This document shows, in pieces, positions 47,190 to 58,974 of a stretch of DNA of 64,000 bases (its first letter is position 1; each line of letters begins with the position of its first letter). This stretch comes from Dichotomocladium elegans (taxonomy: Eukaryota > Mucoromycota > Mucoromycetes > Mucorales > Lichtheimiaceae). The position numbers were made by a program, and so were the translations under genes. The notes below the pieces were generated by a model. That model was given only the letters and a program-made list of their open reading frames with translations. It was not told the DNA's origin and did no database searches. The stretch spans positions 823,501 through 887,500 of the forward strand of contig JAIXMN010000007.1 in the NCBI GenBank assembly GCA_025716815.1. The letters are read 5' to 3'.

Positions 47190-47490
47190 ATCAGCCCCAT
47201 TTTCACTCTTCAACTTACACCGGAGGTGGCTAGGTGTGCCGTTGCGGCAACAATGGCGGAAAAGGGAGGAAAGGAAGGATCCGGAATTGTTGAGCGTCGA
47301 CGGCGGAAGGGACGACGAGGGACGACGAAAGAACAAAAGCACCTCGATGAAAATGGTGGGAGACCTTCGCGGATGCAGCTAAATCACAGTCCTACCCAAA
47401 GCCTATATCTTCCCCTCTCGACGCAATTGAGTTAGGCTGATATCATCATCTACAGAGGATCTACATTATTAAAAGATTGCAGAAGGGAAC
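47190..47490. repeat. Dispersed repeat, copy B, abutting the Tc1 relic
   Basis: Direct-orientation match to 16655-17013, with the same ordered blocks (GCGGCAACAATGG, CACCTCGATGAA, GGTGGGAGACCT, CCCTCTCGACG, TTAGGCTGATATC, CTACAGAGGATCT). It continues into the transposase relic, so it is likely the terminal non-coding part of that element. Confidence 0.75.
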
Positions 47491-47494
47491 AAGG

Positions 47495-48400
47495 GTGATC
47501 TGTAGCTTCTTACTTTGCCTTTGACAACTGACAAAAACTGCTCAATTGGATTGAGTTCAGGCAAGTATAGTGGAAGACAAGCACATCGATATCCTCGATA
47601 ATCGTTGTATTAGAGGAATCATCAGCCTCGCGGATAGATGCATTATCCATTACCAAATAATGGCCTTTCATATGTTCATATTTATCCATCTCGTCTTGTA
47701 GCCTTAAGGAAGCTGAGATGGTGTCCAGTTACATTTCTTTGCTCGTAACTTCTGATTGACCTGCCCTCATTCTTTTCTTGTTTGGTGGCTGCGGGAGTCT
47801 CAAGCTATATTTAATGGTGTGCCTGATGCTGAGATTGCTCTCAAGATTGTAGCCGTCTTTGCTCTTGTCTTTGGTATTATGATCGCTGCAGGAGTCCCTT
47901 TCTTGGACCATGCCATGCTGTGTTTCTTTTTAATATGGAAATCCCGACTCATCAAGCAAAACGCAGTTTTTTTATAAGCCGATGTCGGTCCTGTCCTATC
48001 TACGCATTCAGTCAAGGCACTCTTGGATCTTCGCAGCGCTATTCCTGTCTACAGACTGATACCGGGTCGTTTTCAATGACAAGTTGCATTCGTTTTCATA
48101 GATCGATGGTGCGTCGTTTTAGAGACATTGAGACCCTCAAATCTTTGGAGCAGTTGCTCCATCAGCTGCTCTAACAATGGATGGATTATCATCGACGCTC
48201 TTATGTTCTTCATTGAGAATACGGGAACGACCCCTTGCGTTAGGTTTCTTAAATACACTGTCAGGGGTCCTTCTCGTCGTGTAATACCCATCGCTGGGTT
48301 GAACGAACATGGATTCCTAGCTGTTTTGCAGCAGTTGATGCACTCAAGGTCTTTGCAAATATCAGTTTGAAAGATTTGAACTTGCCTTGGTCAGTGTGCG
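47495..48400 (-). pseudogene. Tc1/mariner-family transposase relic
   Basis: Broken DDE transposase read on the minus strand. From N to C: a helix-turn-helix region (STAAKQLGIHVRSTQRWVL in one frame, then VSKTTHHRSMKTNATCH in another, about 48080-48330). Next is the first catalytic block (SRDFHIKKKHSMAWSKKGTP, then IIIPKTRAKTATILRAISAS, about 47810-47960), where the expected DESGFHI aspartate is altered. The second block, YLVMDNASI, lies at about 47640-47670. The last, LNPIEQF-like then VVKGK-like, is frameshifted at about 47510-47570. Stops and at least three frame changes mean it cannot encode an active enzyme. The terminal inverted repeats were not identified. Confidence 0.82.
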
Positions 48401-49913
48401 AGTGTCACTGCGCTTGATCGCCGCTTCTTTCATCCGAATGTATGTATCCTTTCGCTTGAGAATGTGTGTGGTAGTACGGTCAGAGTTATCTTTGCAAGAT
48501 ATGCCTAGCAGATATTCAGTGCGAGAACAAACAGATTACACAGAGTATATTTCTTCATCAATAACAAGTCTGTAAGTTCAGGACAGCCACACTCATTAAC
48601 GACATGATGTTGGACATCGTAGTAAAATAAGATTGCTCATTTCAGAATGTAAAAGTATGTAAAGGGGATAGATTTGCTAAACGACATCTTTCCGTGTATG
48701 TATGTGACATTCGATTTGTCATCATGCGTATTCTGGGCAAAACGCCATTTTAAAGACCTAAGCACACATTCGTTTGAAGAAGTAGTAGCTGTACAGGGTA
48801 TCGGATGTCGTGCAACAAAGCGACGTACTCGCAGCAGTAGCATGCCCATAGCAGAATACTCATCATGTTCATAGAAGTATGCACGAAATATCATTGTCAG
48901 ATATCAGGGATACGGCATCCGATCGAGTATTCAGATGTCCTGAACAGTTCGTTTGCCATCCTGCCCAGGTGTAGCTGATCTGGTGGCGCAATATTTCAAT
49001 TTCAGTTCGCGGAGTTAATATTTGGTGTATCTCGACCACTTGCCCGATCAACTATCGGTCGGCCTCAGATCTGCATAGCAACGGTTAATAAGGGAGAGAA
49101 TGGCCAGCCTATCCAGCTCATACCATTTATGTAGCAATAATCTGAAATAAAACGGATTTTTTTAAAAACATAGGAGTACTCATATGGATCCTTCCCAGCA
49201 GCCACGAAAGGGGCTTTTCAAGCTCATATTCACATCGGCGATTTCCAATGGATTTCTTTGATGTTCCCGTTCTAAGCTCATGCAATCTTCATTGAAAGAG
49301 GGCTCAATGTCTTCGGTTCTTGTGATCATTTGAACTTTCTGCGAGGTACGTTGAGATTTCGTTCTTTCACTAGTGTTGTGTATTATTTATGCACAAATAA
49401 AATCGCTGTAGGATTAACCATCAGGTTGCCCACATGATATATCGTATTGACACCGAGAAACTTTTCGCATCAGTTAAGATACTTTTTCTTTATTTGATCC
49501 CGAGCGTACGCTTTGTATACAGTTGACATGCGTGACAAAGTGCCTGCGAGAAGTCAGGGACCTGGATTGAATGACAGCTCTTAACCTACCTTAGGGGATA
49601 GATTCGACTTCGCGTGTGATTGAGTTACCATTATGCCTAAATTAAGCTGCAGGAACGGTTACTACAGACACCAAGACATAAGCGACTTCTTAGCATATCC
49701 CATACACAATTACCCAGGCGATAGCAAAAAAAAACAAGCAAGAGATATTGGTCCCACGCAATTGATTCACGTCAAAAATTACAAGGTTCTGTTACACACG
49801 CGGGTGCATATCATTTGCACTCGAGAAGGAGAGACGAAAGGAGAAGGTCCCGGCTGACGGCTCCATTCGGAGTTATAGCATCTTTTGTGTTTTCCTCGTT
49901 CATTGTGGGCAAG
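48401..49913. other. Intergenic region of about 1.5 kb
   Basis: The left part probably belongs to the decayed transposon (its 5' side). The remainder is AT-rich with no supported gene. Confidence 0.4.
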
Positions 49914-50787
49914 ATGCATAATCCAGCTCAAGATGAGGAGTATGAGCAGCGCATCCAGGCCATCCAGGCCAACATTAACAAGTACCAAACTCAACTGGTA
50001 AAAAATAAAGAAAATGTCCAGTCCTCATTAGTTCCGGTGTAAACCAATTTGGTCATTATCTAGCTCAGTGCAGAAGCGGCAAAAGCAACAATGGTACATC
50101 CTCCCTTCCTCCTTTATAGAGGATCAATTGATAACCCCAGTCACTCACAGGCGGCTCTATGTACCAACTATATTCTCTAGGACAATATAGAGTAAGGAAG
50201 AAGTCCAACTACCTATAGAGGATCATTCGAGTGCATCAAACCTACTTACCTTTTACCTCAGTTGCATAAAATCACAGCTAAACAATGAGTACGCCGCTCT
50301 GCGCCAAGCGCGGCTGGATAGGAAGCAACAATTTGCAGATTTATATGCTGCCTTGCCATCCCTGCGGAGAGAGCGCCAAAAGGATATACTTACCCGTCAA
50401 AAACAGTTTGAAGACGATATGGCTTTCAAAAAGGCGACGAAAAACCGAACAAACGCGTTATTCGACACCTGTGTGGCACTGGAAAAGAACCTAAGGTCGT
50501 TGTTAGCTGTCGACCGTGAGGTGGAAAAGACCGAAGCATCAGAATATAATGAACAACATTCAAGCGAGAGTACGCAACAACAGCAGGAGCAGCAACAGGA
50601 TTATGCTATTCAGGTTGTGAACAAGTCAACTTTGGACGAGGACATGGATACGTCGGTGCTTTTGATCCCGCTGGATATTATGGAGCAGTTTTGGGCGATT
50701 GGGATTGCCGCGCCCGTTATGTTGAGCGAAGTAGAGCAGACGCTTGCCAAGATTGGAAAGCGTAAAGAAGAGCTGGAAAGGCAATAA
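49914..50787 (+). CDS. Coiled-coil protein of unknown function, 207 aa
   Basis: Three exons, 49914-49997, 50064-50093 (30 nt) and 50278-50787, all phase 0, giving 207 residues. The N-terminal half is a continuous predicted coiled coil (EYEQRIQAIQANINKYQTQL, then EYAALRQARLDRKQQFADLY and RRERQKDILTRQKQFEDDMA). A Gln/Glu-rich spacer follows (QQQQEQQQ), then an amphipathic segment (SVLLIPLDIMEQFWAIGIAA) and a basic end, KIGKRKEELERQ. The length and layout resemble small kinetochore or complex-subunit coiled-coil proteins, but I do not recognise the family. Intron 2 is long for this window (184 nt) and contains short repeats and a small hairpin. Confidence 0.68.
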
Positions 50788-51850
50788 AAGCGTTCCAAGT
50801 CTAAAGGAAGAATATCTTTTTTTGTTAAAAAATGATCATGTTGGAAATATCATTGCTTTTACTGTAGGTGGCGGTAATGTTTCTACCTAGGATAAATGCT
50901 CAGAGCCGCCAACGACCCCATTTTGGGGGAATTCATCGGCGGCTATTGTACTTTGCGCATACAGAAAGAGAGCAAGAGCGAGAGACAAGGCAAAAGCACT
51001 TTAGGCTCTTCCAACCTTCTGCTGATCGCCTTTACACCACCTCCTGCAGGTTGACCTTAATATATATATATATATATCAGATTCTGTCAGATATTTGGGA
51101 GGAGGTGTGCACGTCGTTTCTTTTGTGAATGGAAAATGATTAAATGCGCCCTTTTCTGCACGTATTTTCTTCTCTTCTGGATCTGTCCTCCTTTTTTCTA
51201 GATCACTTGGATACAAGTTCATTCAGGGATACACGATGAAACAACCTCGCTTTACCACTTCCCATGTCTAAGGCTACTGTTCATCGTTTATTTTCACGTG
51301 ATCGTTCATAGGACTATGGCTAAGATATATCAATCCCGATGATCCTTGGAATCTCCTCATTGCAAATGCAGAATCCGCCTTGTATTAGCGACGCTGAAAT
51401 ATCTTGTGGATGTTCCAGAATTATTTTATTTTATTCAGGAGAACCGCAGATCATGGTGTAGCGACACCGAACTAAGAATGTGTGTGCCTGAATAAACTCT
51501 TGATAACAATGCATGGTGCTATTGACAGGAAGAGATGACGACGAAAATAAAAGGGCAGGTCGTCTTGCAGCTGATATAATTCTGAGAGCAACTGCCACGA
51601 AATACTAGCGTTTTCGAAATGGAAGGTTGTCTTAATCAACAATAAATGGAGAATGCGTATTGCTATATATACGCAACATCACCCATTAGATTTTCCAATG
51701 TTTGTGTCGTTGTAATAATTTACTAGTATTAGGGTAACTATGAAGTAATATAAAAAGGAGAAGAATAAACAGATACGTACTATAGAAAAAAAAGGAGGTA
51801 TACAACAGGGAAGAAAAATAATTAGGCGCGCTATAATGAGAAGAAAAGGT
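50788..51850. other. Convergent intergenic region
   Basis: About 1.06 kb between two converging genes. Contains a (TA)n tract at 51060-51077 and AT-rich sequence. No gene seen. Confidence 0.5.
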
Positions 51851-53338
51851 TCATGCAGGCATCCGGCTCATCCGGCTCATCATTGTCATTGTCAGACGCT
51901 CCGTTCGAACGCGCCATCGTTCCGCTATACCTCGGATGGCCCATTCCATCACGCCTTCCTTCCAGACCAAGTCATGTCCCTCCCCTTCTAGAATCTTGAA
52001 CCTTACATCTCTCAGGCTCTTCGCAAGTACCTCGACAGCCTGGATCGGGATCAAACCATCCTTGTCACCCCAGACTGCGGTGACTGCTGTTGTGATTTCG
52101 GAATAATTGAATCCAAATGGGTGATACTTTTCGAGCGCGACGAGGACATCGAGCACCTGGCCTTGTGTGTAAGGTTCTGACATGCGCAACTTGTTCATGG
52201 CAAAGTAAAGTGACATGTGGCGCGGTCGGACGGCGTGGCGTAACGGCCTATGGGGAGGGAAGTCGGTGGGCAAGTCGAGCTCGTCGCCATCAAACGATGC
52301 GAGTAGGTCGTCCTCTTCTTGGAGCGTCATGCTAAGGAGGAGAGCGTCTGAAAAGGTGGCTGATTGGCTAGCCTCTGAAGGGCGAGGCGACGCTGGATTG
52401 GACATGGAGTCACCTTCGTCGGGGAGCCCCGGCGTGTCTTTGGTATTCTTGTTAAGCATCCACATGACATCCATAGCTAAGGATACGGTTCGTGTGACGA
52501 GCATAGCAGGTAGTCTGCGTGACCATTTAAATGTGTTGGCAGCATAGGTTGAAACCCATGGTGATATTAAAAAGAGGGGGCCCACGACTCGGCCAGGATA
52601 TTTATGTGTAACGGCCATTGCAAATGCTGCACCGACAGATTGAGCTATGATACTGAATCGCCGTATTCCCAGATGATCGGCCAGCTGAATCAGGACCTCT
52701 GGTTCAAAGAATACCACATGCTTTAGTCCCCTGGTCCAGACTTATCAACTTTTTTCGCCACAATTACCTGCCCATCCCAAGACGCTCATTTCTTGTGCAC
52801 TACACTCTTCACTTAAGCCGTAGCTGTGAAAAATTATATAATATATATAAATATATATCAATTAATTCGCATCCCAGCCTACTCAAGACCTTTACCCTGG
52901 ACGTTCTGGCCATATCATCCGCAGATGATGTCTCCTTGCCATATCTTCAAACATGACACCCACTAATCGACTGCAGCCGTGTCCTCCAATCACAAATGCA
53001 GGGTGCCCTCCGAGAGGGCCATATTCTGCAAAACCGACCCTGAGCGGTTTAAGACGACCGCCCGGGGTCCCAGAGTATTGAAATGTCTGATGCACTCGAG
53101 GATCGCGCAAAATGTCGATACGTGGAACTCGCGTAGGACTTATCATAGGCTCGGATGGCTGTGTATTTGCGGTGTGGCGAGGGGTAATAGGTGGATCGAT
53201 TAAACGAAGCGGCTGGTCATCATGAGACATTGGTTTATCAAATCGAGATGCTTTCCGTCGAGGAAGCGGCGTGGAATGCGAGCCGACAGGCGCAACCGCT
53301 TGAATCGCTGGTACAGGATCCCGATGGAGGAAATCCAT
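51851..53338 (-). CDS. Alpha/beta hydrolase
   Basis: Three exons, 52896-53338, 52768-52823 and 51851-52698, in phase, giving 448 residues. An N-terminal extension of about 90 residues with Pro/Arg-rich, disordered character precedes the fold. Landmarks in order: GFAEYGPLGGHPAFVIGGHG (strand 3 and oxyanion region), WPERPGYGLSE, SVLGWAEVLIQLADHLGI, then the nucleophile elbow IIAQSVGAAFA, the acid in AVWGDKDGLIP and the His in LEGEGHDLVW. The elbow is A-x-S-x-G instead of the usual G-x-S-x-G. An acidic, Ser/Pro-rich insert of about 65 residues sits in the cap position (NPASPRPSEASQS... then DDLLASFDGDELDLP). The substrate is unknown. The second intron acceptor was chosen because it alone keeps the core strand and frame. 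Confidence 0.85.
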
Positions 53339-53484
53339 GTCCAAGTGGAGTTCAAGGATGGGAGATATATACAGAGGAAGAAAAGGAAGGGGAATGAACG
53401 AGAACGGGCCAACAAGGTGTGTTGAATAACCATTTTTGTGTGTGAAACTCTAAAGCGAAATTTATTTATTTTTGGCAAGCCAAT

Positions 53485-54333
53485 TCAATGGGGAGCTTTT
53501 CGCGCGGTTGCCCCGTCGTGTCTGTGGTGCATGTATTGCTGCTCTGCCTTCGGCTTTTGTTCCCATTGCGGAATAACAGCAAATGTCCGGATGAGTAATG
53601 AAAGATGGACTCGCATGCATGTCACTGTGATATAGCAATCGTTTGATTCATCGTCTGGATTGACTGAGTAATGAAGCTGCCATAATCGAATAGCATTTCT
53701 CATCTTCTGAGGTGAGACTGACACATGATTGCCAGGCTTTGCAATCCGTAATGTTTTTGGTTTGATTTTTATTTTTCCGTTAGAATGCTGATGGCTTTTT
53801 GTGTTGGTTGAGGACAAAGACTTGAACGCATGCCCTGGTCGCTGCCGATCTTGATGAGCTCGGAGATTTTGAGGTGACAAAAACTGGCAAGTACGTTTGT
53901 CAGCAACTGCCGCAAATAACTGGCGTAGAACCGGTAATGCTGCATGACTACTGCTGCGCATACGCCTTGGTGCTTGGCGAGATACGGGTACGAATGTAGC
54001 TACAAGGGTGTTATCGTCCAAAGAATGGAAATGATACACTGTTTTGAACCTTCGCCGGCCTTCTTGATCGATGAGTGTCGCTAACCGTATCCCCGGGAGT
54101 ATGTAACGACGCATCAGATCCGCAGAGAGACATCTGAACTTTTGACAGACGTTGGCAATAGAGTGTAGCCCCTCTAAACCCATTCTTGATGCAGTGTACA
54201 ATATAATCTTCAGCAGAATTTCATCCGGTAATCGGATGATAGTACTGCGATGATCCGGTTGGCGCTGTTGCTGGCTCTGTGATTTCTTAAAGATCTTAGA
54301 CCACGCTGTTGACAAAAGAGTATGGAGCCGCAT
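53485..54333 (-). CDS. F-box protein, 282 aa
   Basis: Single exon from ATG 54333 to TGA. Residues about 33-80 form an F-box (IIRLPDEILLKIILYTASRM, then LHSIANVCQKFRCLSADLMR), the Skp1-binding module of SCF ubiquitin ligases, so it may recruit a substrate. The rest lacks leucine-rich or WD repeats. It includes a beta-rich stretch (FKTVYHFHSLDDNTLVATFV), a basic Ser/His/Lys-rich segment and a C-terminal strand (CYITVTCMRVHLSLLIRTFA). The stop codon lies within about 150 bp of the upstream end of the alpha/beta hydrolase gene, also on the minus strand. The substrate and any partner domain are not recognised. Confidence 0.8.
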   Translation of the reverse strand: MRLHTLLSTAWSKIFKKSQSQQQRQPDHRSTIIRLPDEILLKIILYTASRMGLEGLHSIANVCQKFRCLSADLMRRYILPGIRLATLIDQEGRRRFKTVYHFHSLDDNTLVATFVPVSRQAPRRMRSSSHAALPVLRQLFAAVADKRTCQFLSPQNLRAHQDRQRPGHAFKSLSSTNTKSHQHSNGKIKIKPKTLRIAKPGNHVSVSPQKMRNAIRLWQLHYSVNPDDESNDCYITVTCMRVHLSLLIRTFAVIPQWEQKPKAEQQYMHHRHDGATARKAPH

Positions 54334-56199
54334 GACTATACTTGATGTATGCGAAATAAAAGAATAAAAATTGAGAAAGAACGAGGAAATCTTACTGGTT
54401 CTTTATACGCAAACCTTCATAGTGTTGTTGTCCTTTAGATACCAGACTTTGCATCGTCATCATGATGCATTCTCTCCTTTTGTAGTTCGCGATGTCACAC
54501 AAAAAGAGAACGATAAGATTTATAATACAAGAAGTCTTAATTACCAGTTTAAAAGAATTGCTATTTCAATAATGTCTACATTCCCCAGCTTTTCTTTTTC
54601 CTCCCGAGCCCTCGATAATTAGCGAAACTCCCATTATTGATCCCTGAGAGCGGTCCTCCATATGAGGTACCACCTGTCTATGCTAACTTGTACTATGAAT
54701 CTCATATTTATCGCGCTTTAATCCCTTTCAAAAGTGCCGCAAAAGAGCGTACATGTGACATCAGAACCGCTACTCACGCGATTACTGTACGCGACACTAT
54801 GGAACGAGCGAATGTTTTTTTCTTTGGTTAATAAATCTGTATCACAATGCAATATCATCATTGTTGATAAAAGACTACAGCCGACGTAGATTTATTACAA
54901 GTTCGCAAGACAACCAAAGAGGACAAATCAAGAATCTTGTCGCGATATGAGGTCTAATGAATTCCAATCATCGAAAGTCATATGCTGTACACTTTACAGA
55001 ATGTGACATGTGGCTGCCACGCGCCCGCCCGCCCGTCGACATCTATTCAAGTAACTATTAGCGGATGCATATATGCTTATTGTCAATAGCCTTTCGCGAT
55101 CAAGTGACGTTGCCACCGGGCTGATCTTTTCGGATACCACCGTTACGATTATTCCACAACAAGAAAAAGCACCGTGCGCGCCATCTGCATTTATAAGATA
55201 GCGCTGTCTTCGGCGATGCATAAATGTTATGAGCATCTATCGCGATGAATTTTGGGTCGGCAAAAAAGTTTGCTAACCCCTGGATGGACAGTGGTGCACC
55301 CCACGCGCAAGACGCTATCACCCTATATTTCTCGCATATCGCAGTTAATATTGAAATCATTTAATGTATTCCTACAGCGCCTCCGAGTAAAAAAATTTCC
55401 TTTATGGTTAAGGTATGGATGAGATCCGCAAAGCCTCTTGGTTGACTAGCATAGTACATTGTCCCTGAACGGGGATAGTACTAGAATTCCCTTCCACGTA
55501 GTAGTCACTGTCATTAACTTTAACTGGCTTACATCGTTGCTGTGAGAGAAGACCAAAAACTGACCTAGTAATTAATCTAGCAGGAAATTACCCGGGCATG
55601 CTCTTTCCAGCATCAGATATCAATAGCGGAAATGAGCAAGCACTATTTAATCGTGCTGTCGGCGTCATTAACGTATAAAAATCAGTCCATTTATTGAACG
55701 AAGCAAAAAACCTTTTGCTTGGTAGGATCACGTCAGCATAACAATAAACAAAAAGAATAACCTCACGTCAGCATGGTCTCGCGTATGCAGCGAATCCAGA
55801 ATCAGAAAGTCATGGTATTATCTTTCCGTGACTGAGGAATAGTAAATGTAAATGGTCATGGATATTCTTACGAGGCGTCGAAGATTGCATGTTATCAGGT
55901 GCAATTCTATTCACAGTATACGGAGATACACATATATGCAAGGGATATAGACGCGAACCTTCTCATTTCCTTCCCCTAAAAAGGAAAGCAAACCCAAGAA
56001 CCTTCTTCTAATGGCATACTCATCCTGCATGAATAACATTTTTGATCATAGCATAGAGAGCCATGGGGACGCCTATGTATTGGGCAAGACTAACGAAGTG
56101 TGCTGTAACAAGATGTAATAATTATAGGTGTGATGCAGCAACGTTCGCTTAACGACGGACGGTCCTTCATTCTATTGTTTGGCTTTTTCCCTCTCTTTG
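54334..56199. other. Intergenic region of about 1.9 kb
   Basis: No supported gene. A minus-strand frame at 55100-55360 (86 codons) looks somewhat protein-like (GLANFFADPKFIAIDAHNIY), but has no splice support and no family I can name; it may be a repeat relic. Confidence 0.4.
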
Positions 56200-57784
56200 A
56201 TGATACTCAAACGCCGAGTTGGGCAAGTCGTTCTCCTGCTTCAACGCCGCAACAGCAGTAGCAGCGGTGACGCGCTCGTCACGCGACCGGGAAGAGGAAC
56301 ACTGAACGCGAAAATTAGTACTGTCCTCTTTCCTGGATTTTTTTTTTTGACAGGACCGCTAATTCCAATGAGTCTTAAGCGAGCACTCACAGACGGCAGC
56401 ACAAATGTCTCCAAGAAGCCTGCACCGACTCGGCAGGCGTCCCTTCTCTCTATGTTTAAACCAAAAGTCGCTCCCACGAACAAAGGCGATGACACTACAG
56501 TTGCGCCCTTGAAGTCTAAAGATCTGTTGGCTGACCTTAGTGAAGAACACAAGGAGCTTCTTGAACTTGAAATGACAACCATGCACCCGGAATGGATCAA
56601 AGCTCTTAAGCCAGAATTCACGAAAGCTTACTTCATTCAAGTATGCGATCTTTGATAAGCAGGCTGTGCTCGGCTCTCTCTCTTCCTCTGATGCACTGTT
56701 TATCAACTTTTCCTATATGTAGCTTAAGAAGTTCCTACGAGCGGAGACTGCAGCAAACAAGAAAATATTTCCTCCTGGTAACTTCGTCCATCATTACAGG
56801 GTTCATGCGCACAGCTAAAAGAGTGATACACTGTATGAACGCTGCGCTACGCGCTACAGCACCAGAAATCTATAGTTGGTCAAATTACACGCCACCTTCG
56901 AAGGTCAAAGTGGTGATCATTGGTCAAGGTAAGGAGAAGAACAAATAAGCACCAACGATTCTCAACCCTATTCTTTTATCTCTCGTAGATCCTTACCACA
57001 ATGATGGTCAGGCTCATGGCTTATGCTTTTCAGTCAAGAAGGGTGTGAACACACCTCCTTCTTTGGTCAATATTTACGAAGCACTTCGACGCGATTATCC
57101 GGAATTTAAGAAACCGAATCACGGGTAAGAGAAAAGAAGCATCCGCTCATAGAGCTGAGCTCTTGGAATTCTTTAAGAACTCGGTTTCGACTTTGCCTTT
57201 TTTATTGTTATTGTATAGCTTCCTCGAAAATTGGGCAAAACAAGGCGTTTTACTGCTTAATACTTCGCTGACTGTCCGTGCACATGAGCCGAGTAGCCAT
57301 TCCAAGAAGGGATGGGAGCAACTCACCGGTAAAAAGTGAAAGAGAAAATGGATCGCGAAAAGCTGAGAACTGATGTTTCATGTATTTTTTCGATCAGATT
57401 CTATCATAAGTCATCTTAGTGAAAAGAAAGCACACATTGTGTTCATGCTCTGGGGTGCTCATGCCCAGGCACGTGCAGGAAGAATTGACAAGACGGTAAG
57501 CAGACTAATTGCCAGTCAGAGACAGACAGAGAGGCTGGTTAAAGGATGAGATTGCTTAATAACGCCTTCTGTTCAGAAACACCTTGTGTTGAAAGCTGTG
57601 CATCCTTCGCCTCTGTCGGCCCATCGTAAGTTTCAAAAAAAGATCGCTTTTCCTACAATACGAGAGCTCATAACGACGATGCTTATTAGGCGGTTTCTTC
57701 GACTGCAACCATTTCAAGCAGGCGAACGAGTACTTGAACAAAAATGCACGCGAGCCTATCAACTGGAATTGTTTGGACAACTGA
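56200..57784 (+). CDS. UNG1: Uracil-DNA glycosylase
   Basis: Removes uracil from DNA as the first step of base excision repair. Eight exons: 56200 or 56368-56640, 56723-56777, 56860-56928, 56989-57124, 57219-57328, 57398-57495, 57577-57625 and 57690-57784. From ATG 56368 the protein has 294 residues; from the in-frame ATG 56200 it has 350. All family-1 motifs are seen: VVIIGQDPYH with the catalytic Asp (water-activating loop), [24 protein letters not shown] and the leucine loop HPSPLSAHR with its His. The N-terminus from 56368 has QASLLSMF, a possible PCNA-interacting box. The extra 56 residues from 56200 are Arg/Ser-rich and could be a mitochondrial presequence. Every junction is in phase with GT-AG ends. 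Confidence 0.95.
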
Positions 57785-58974
57785 AATTTTTTCTGCCTCG
57801 GTTCCTCTTCCTTCTATGAGTGTTATCACTTTTTTGCCTGTATACCTGCTTATCTGTGCCCCTCCTCCCTCCCTCTCCCTCCTCCTTTCTCGCAATCCCT
57901 CCCTCTCTCTCTTCCTTTGCCTCTTCTGGGGTCAAAGTATGACTTCTTTCACTTTATGGCTTATACCAAACGGCACCAGAAAGACAGATGTTAAATGAGA
58001 GAAATATGCTTGAATAACGGGAATATGTTGGATGTACCCAATTGAGATATTTGATAGACAAAGCTGGACAGAAGTCTATATCCATATGTGTCAGCCCCCC
58101 CCCCGACGTCAGTGATAGGGAGACATGAAAGCGCACGCACACATATAGGAAGTGAATGAGCAGTGGATGTAAAAAGGGGGAGGGTAAGTTATCTGGTACA
58201 ACGATCTGCAAAGAGAAAAAGAAAGCTGAGGTGAAGATTAGCAGTGGATAATCTGCTATTAAGTTGACATGTTTATATGTATACATTTGATCAAGACGGT
58301 GAATTTGATGAGTACACGCTTTTTGAAGGCAATAATTTCATTATTCGAAACTGGAAAGAGCATTAACCTGTCAAGTTTTATTGAGCAAATGACGCGAAAC
58401 CAGTCAGTTACTTTTTGAGCATGAAAGTTGATGGTGCTCCCTTTCACAAGACAGATAGCTGGTCATCACATTGGGACATAGGGAGGCATATCTTCTAGTT
58501 GTCTGAACAGGATCTTGTGTTGAAACAAGCTAGCACACAAACACACACGCACACATACACACGCACACACATAAGCACACGCATATAAATATGTACATGT
58601 AAATAAAAAAAGGAGGGAAACCCGTCTTCAGCGAATGGCTTTTTTAAGCGAAAAGGGGACTGAAGCAAATACGCACGCACACACATGGGGTGGGAAGGAG
58701 GGGAAGACAACCCACAAGCCGAAGTCCATATAGTAGAGATGATGTCTATGTGGCTGATAAGGTTGCAAGTTCCTACCATATTAAGAAGAAGAAAAAGGAG
58801 CTTTGAAGGACAGGCATAGAGGTAGAGCGATCTTCCCCTTGACAATGTATTAATAAATCAACCTTGGAAAAAAAAAAGGTATGTTGCAACCTTTTTTTCT
58901 TTTCTCTTTTCATTTTCCATCTGTTGCCCTAAACATATTACACTAGCAATCGCGCGCGCGCAAAAACAAGCTTA
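57785..58974. other. Intergenic region with CA-rich tracts
   Basis: 3' flank of UNG (C/T-rich at 57860-57910) and promoter side of the seven-helix gene. (CA)n-like tracts lie at 58535-58590. No gene seen. Confidence 0.5.

Noticed and set aside
52741..52767. A 27-nt intron in the alpha/beta hydrolase gene
   Set aside because: An acceptor at 52699-52700 gives a 69-nt intron in the same phase and restores the expected core helix, so the ultra-short intron is not needed.
55100..55360. Minus frame of 86 codons resembling a conserved domain
   Set aside because: I could not name a family or extend it through splice sites; left as a possible relic only.
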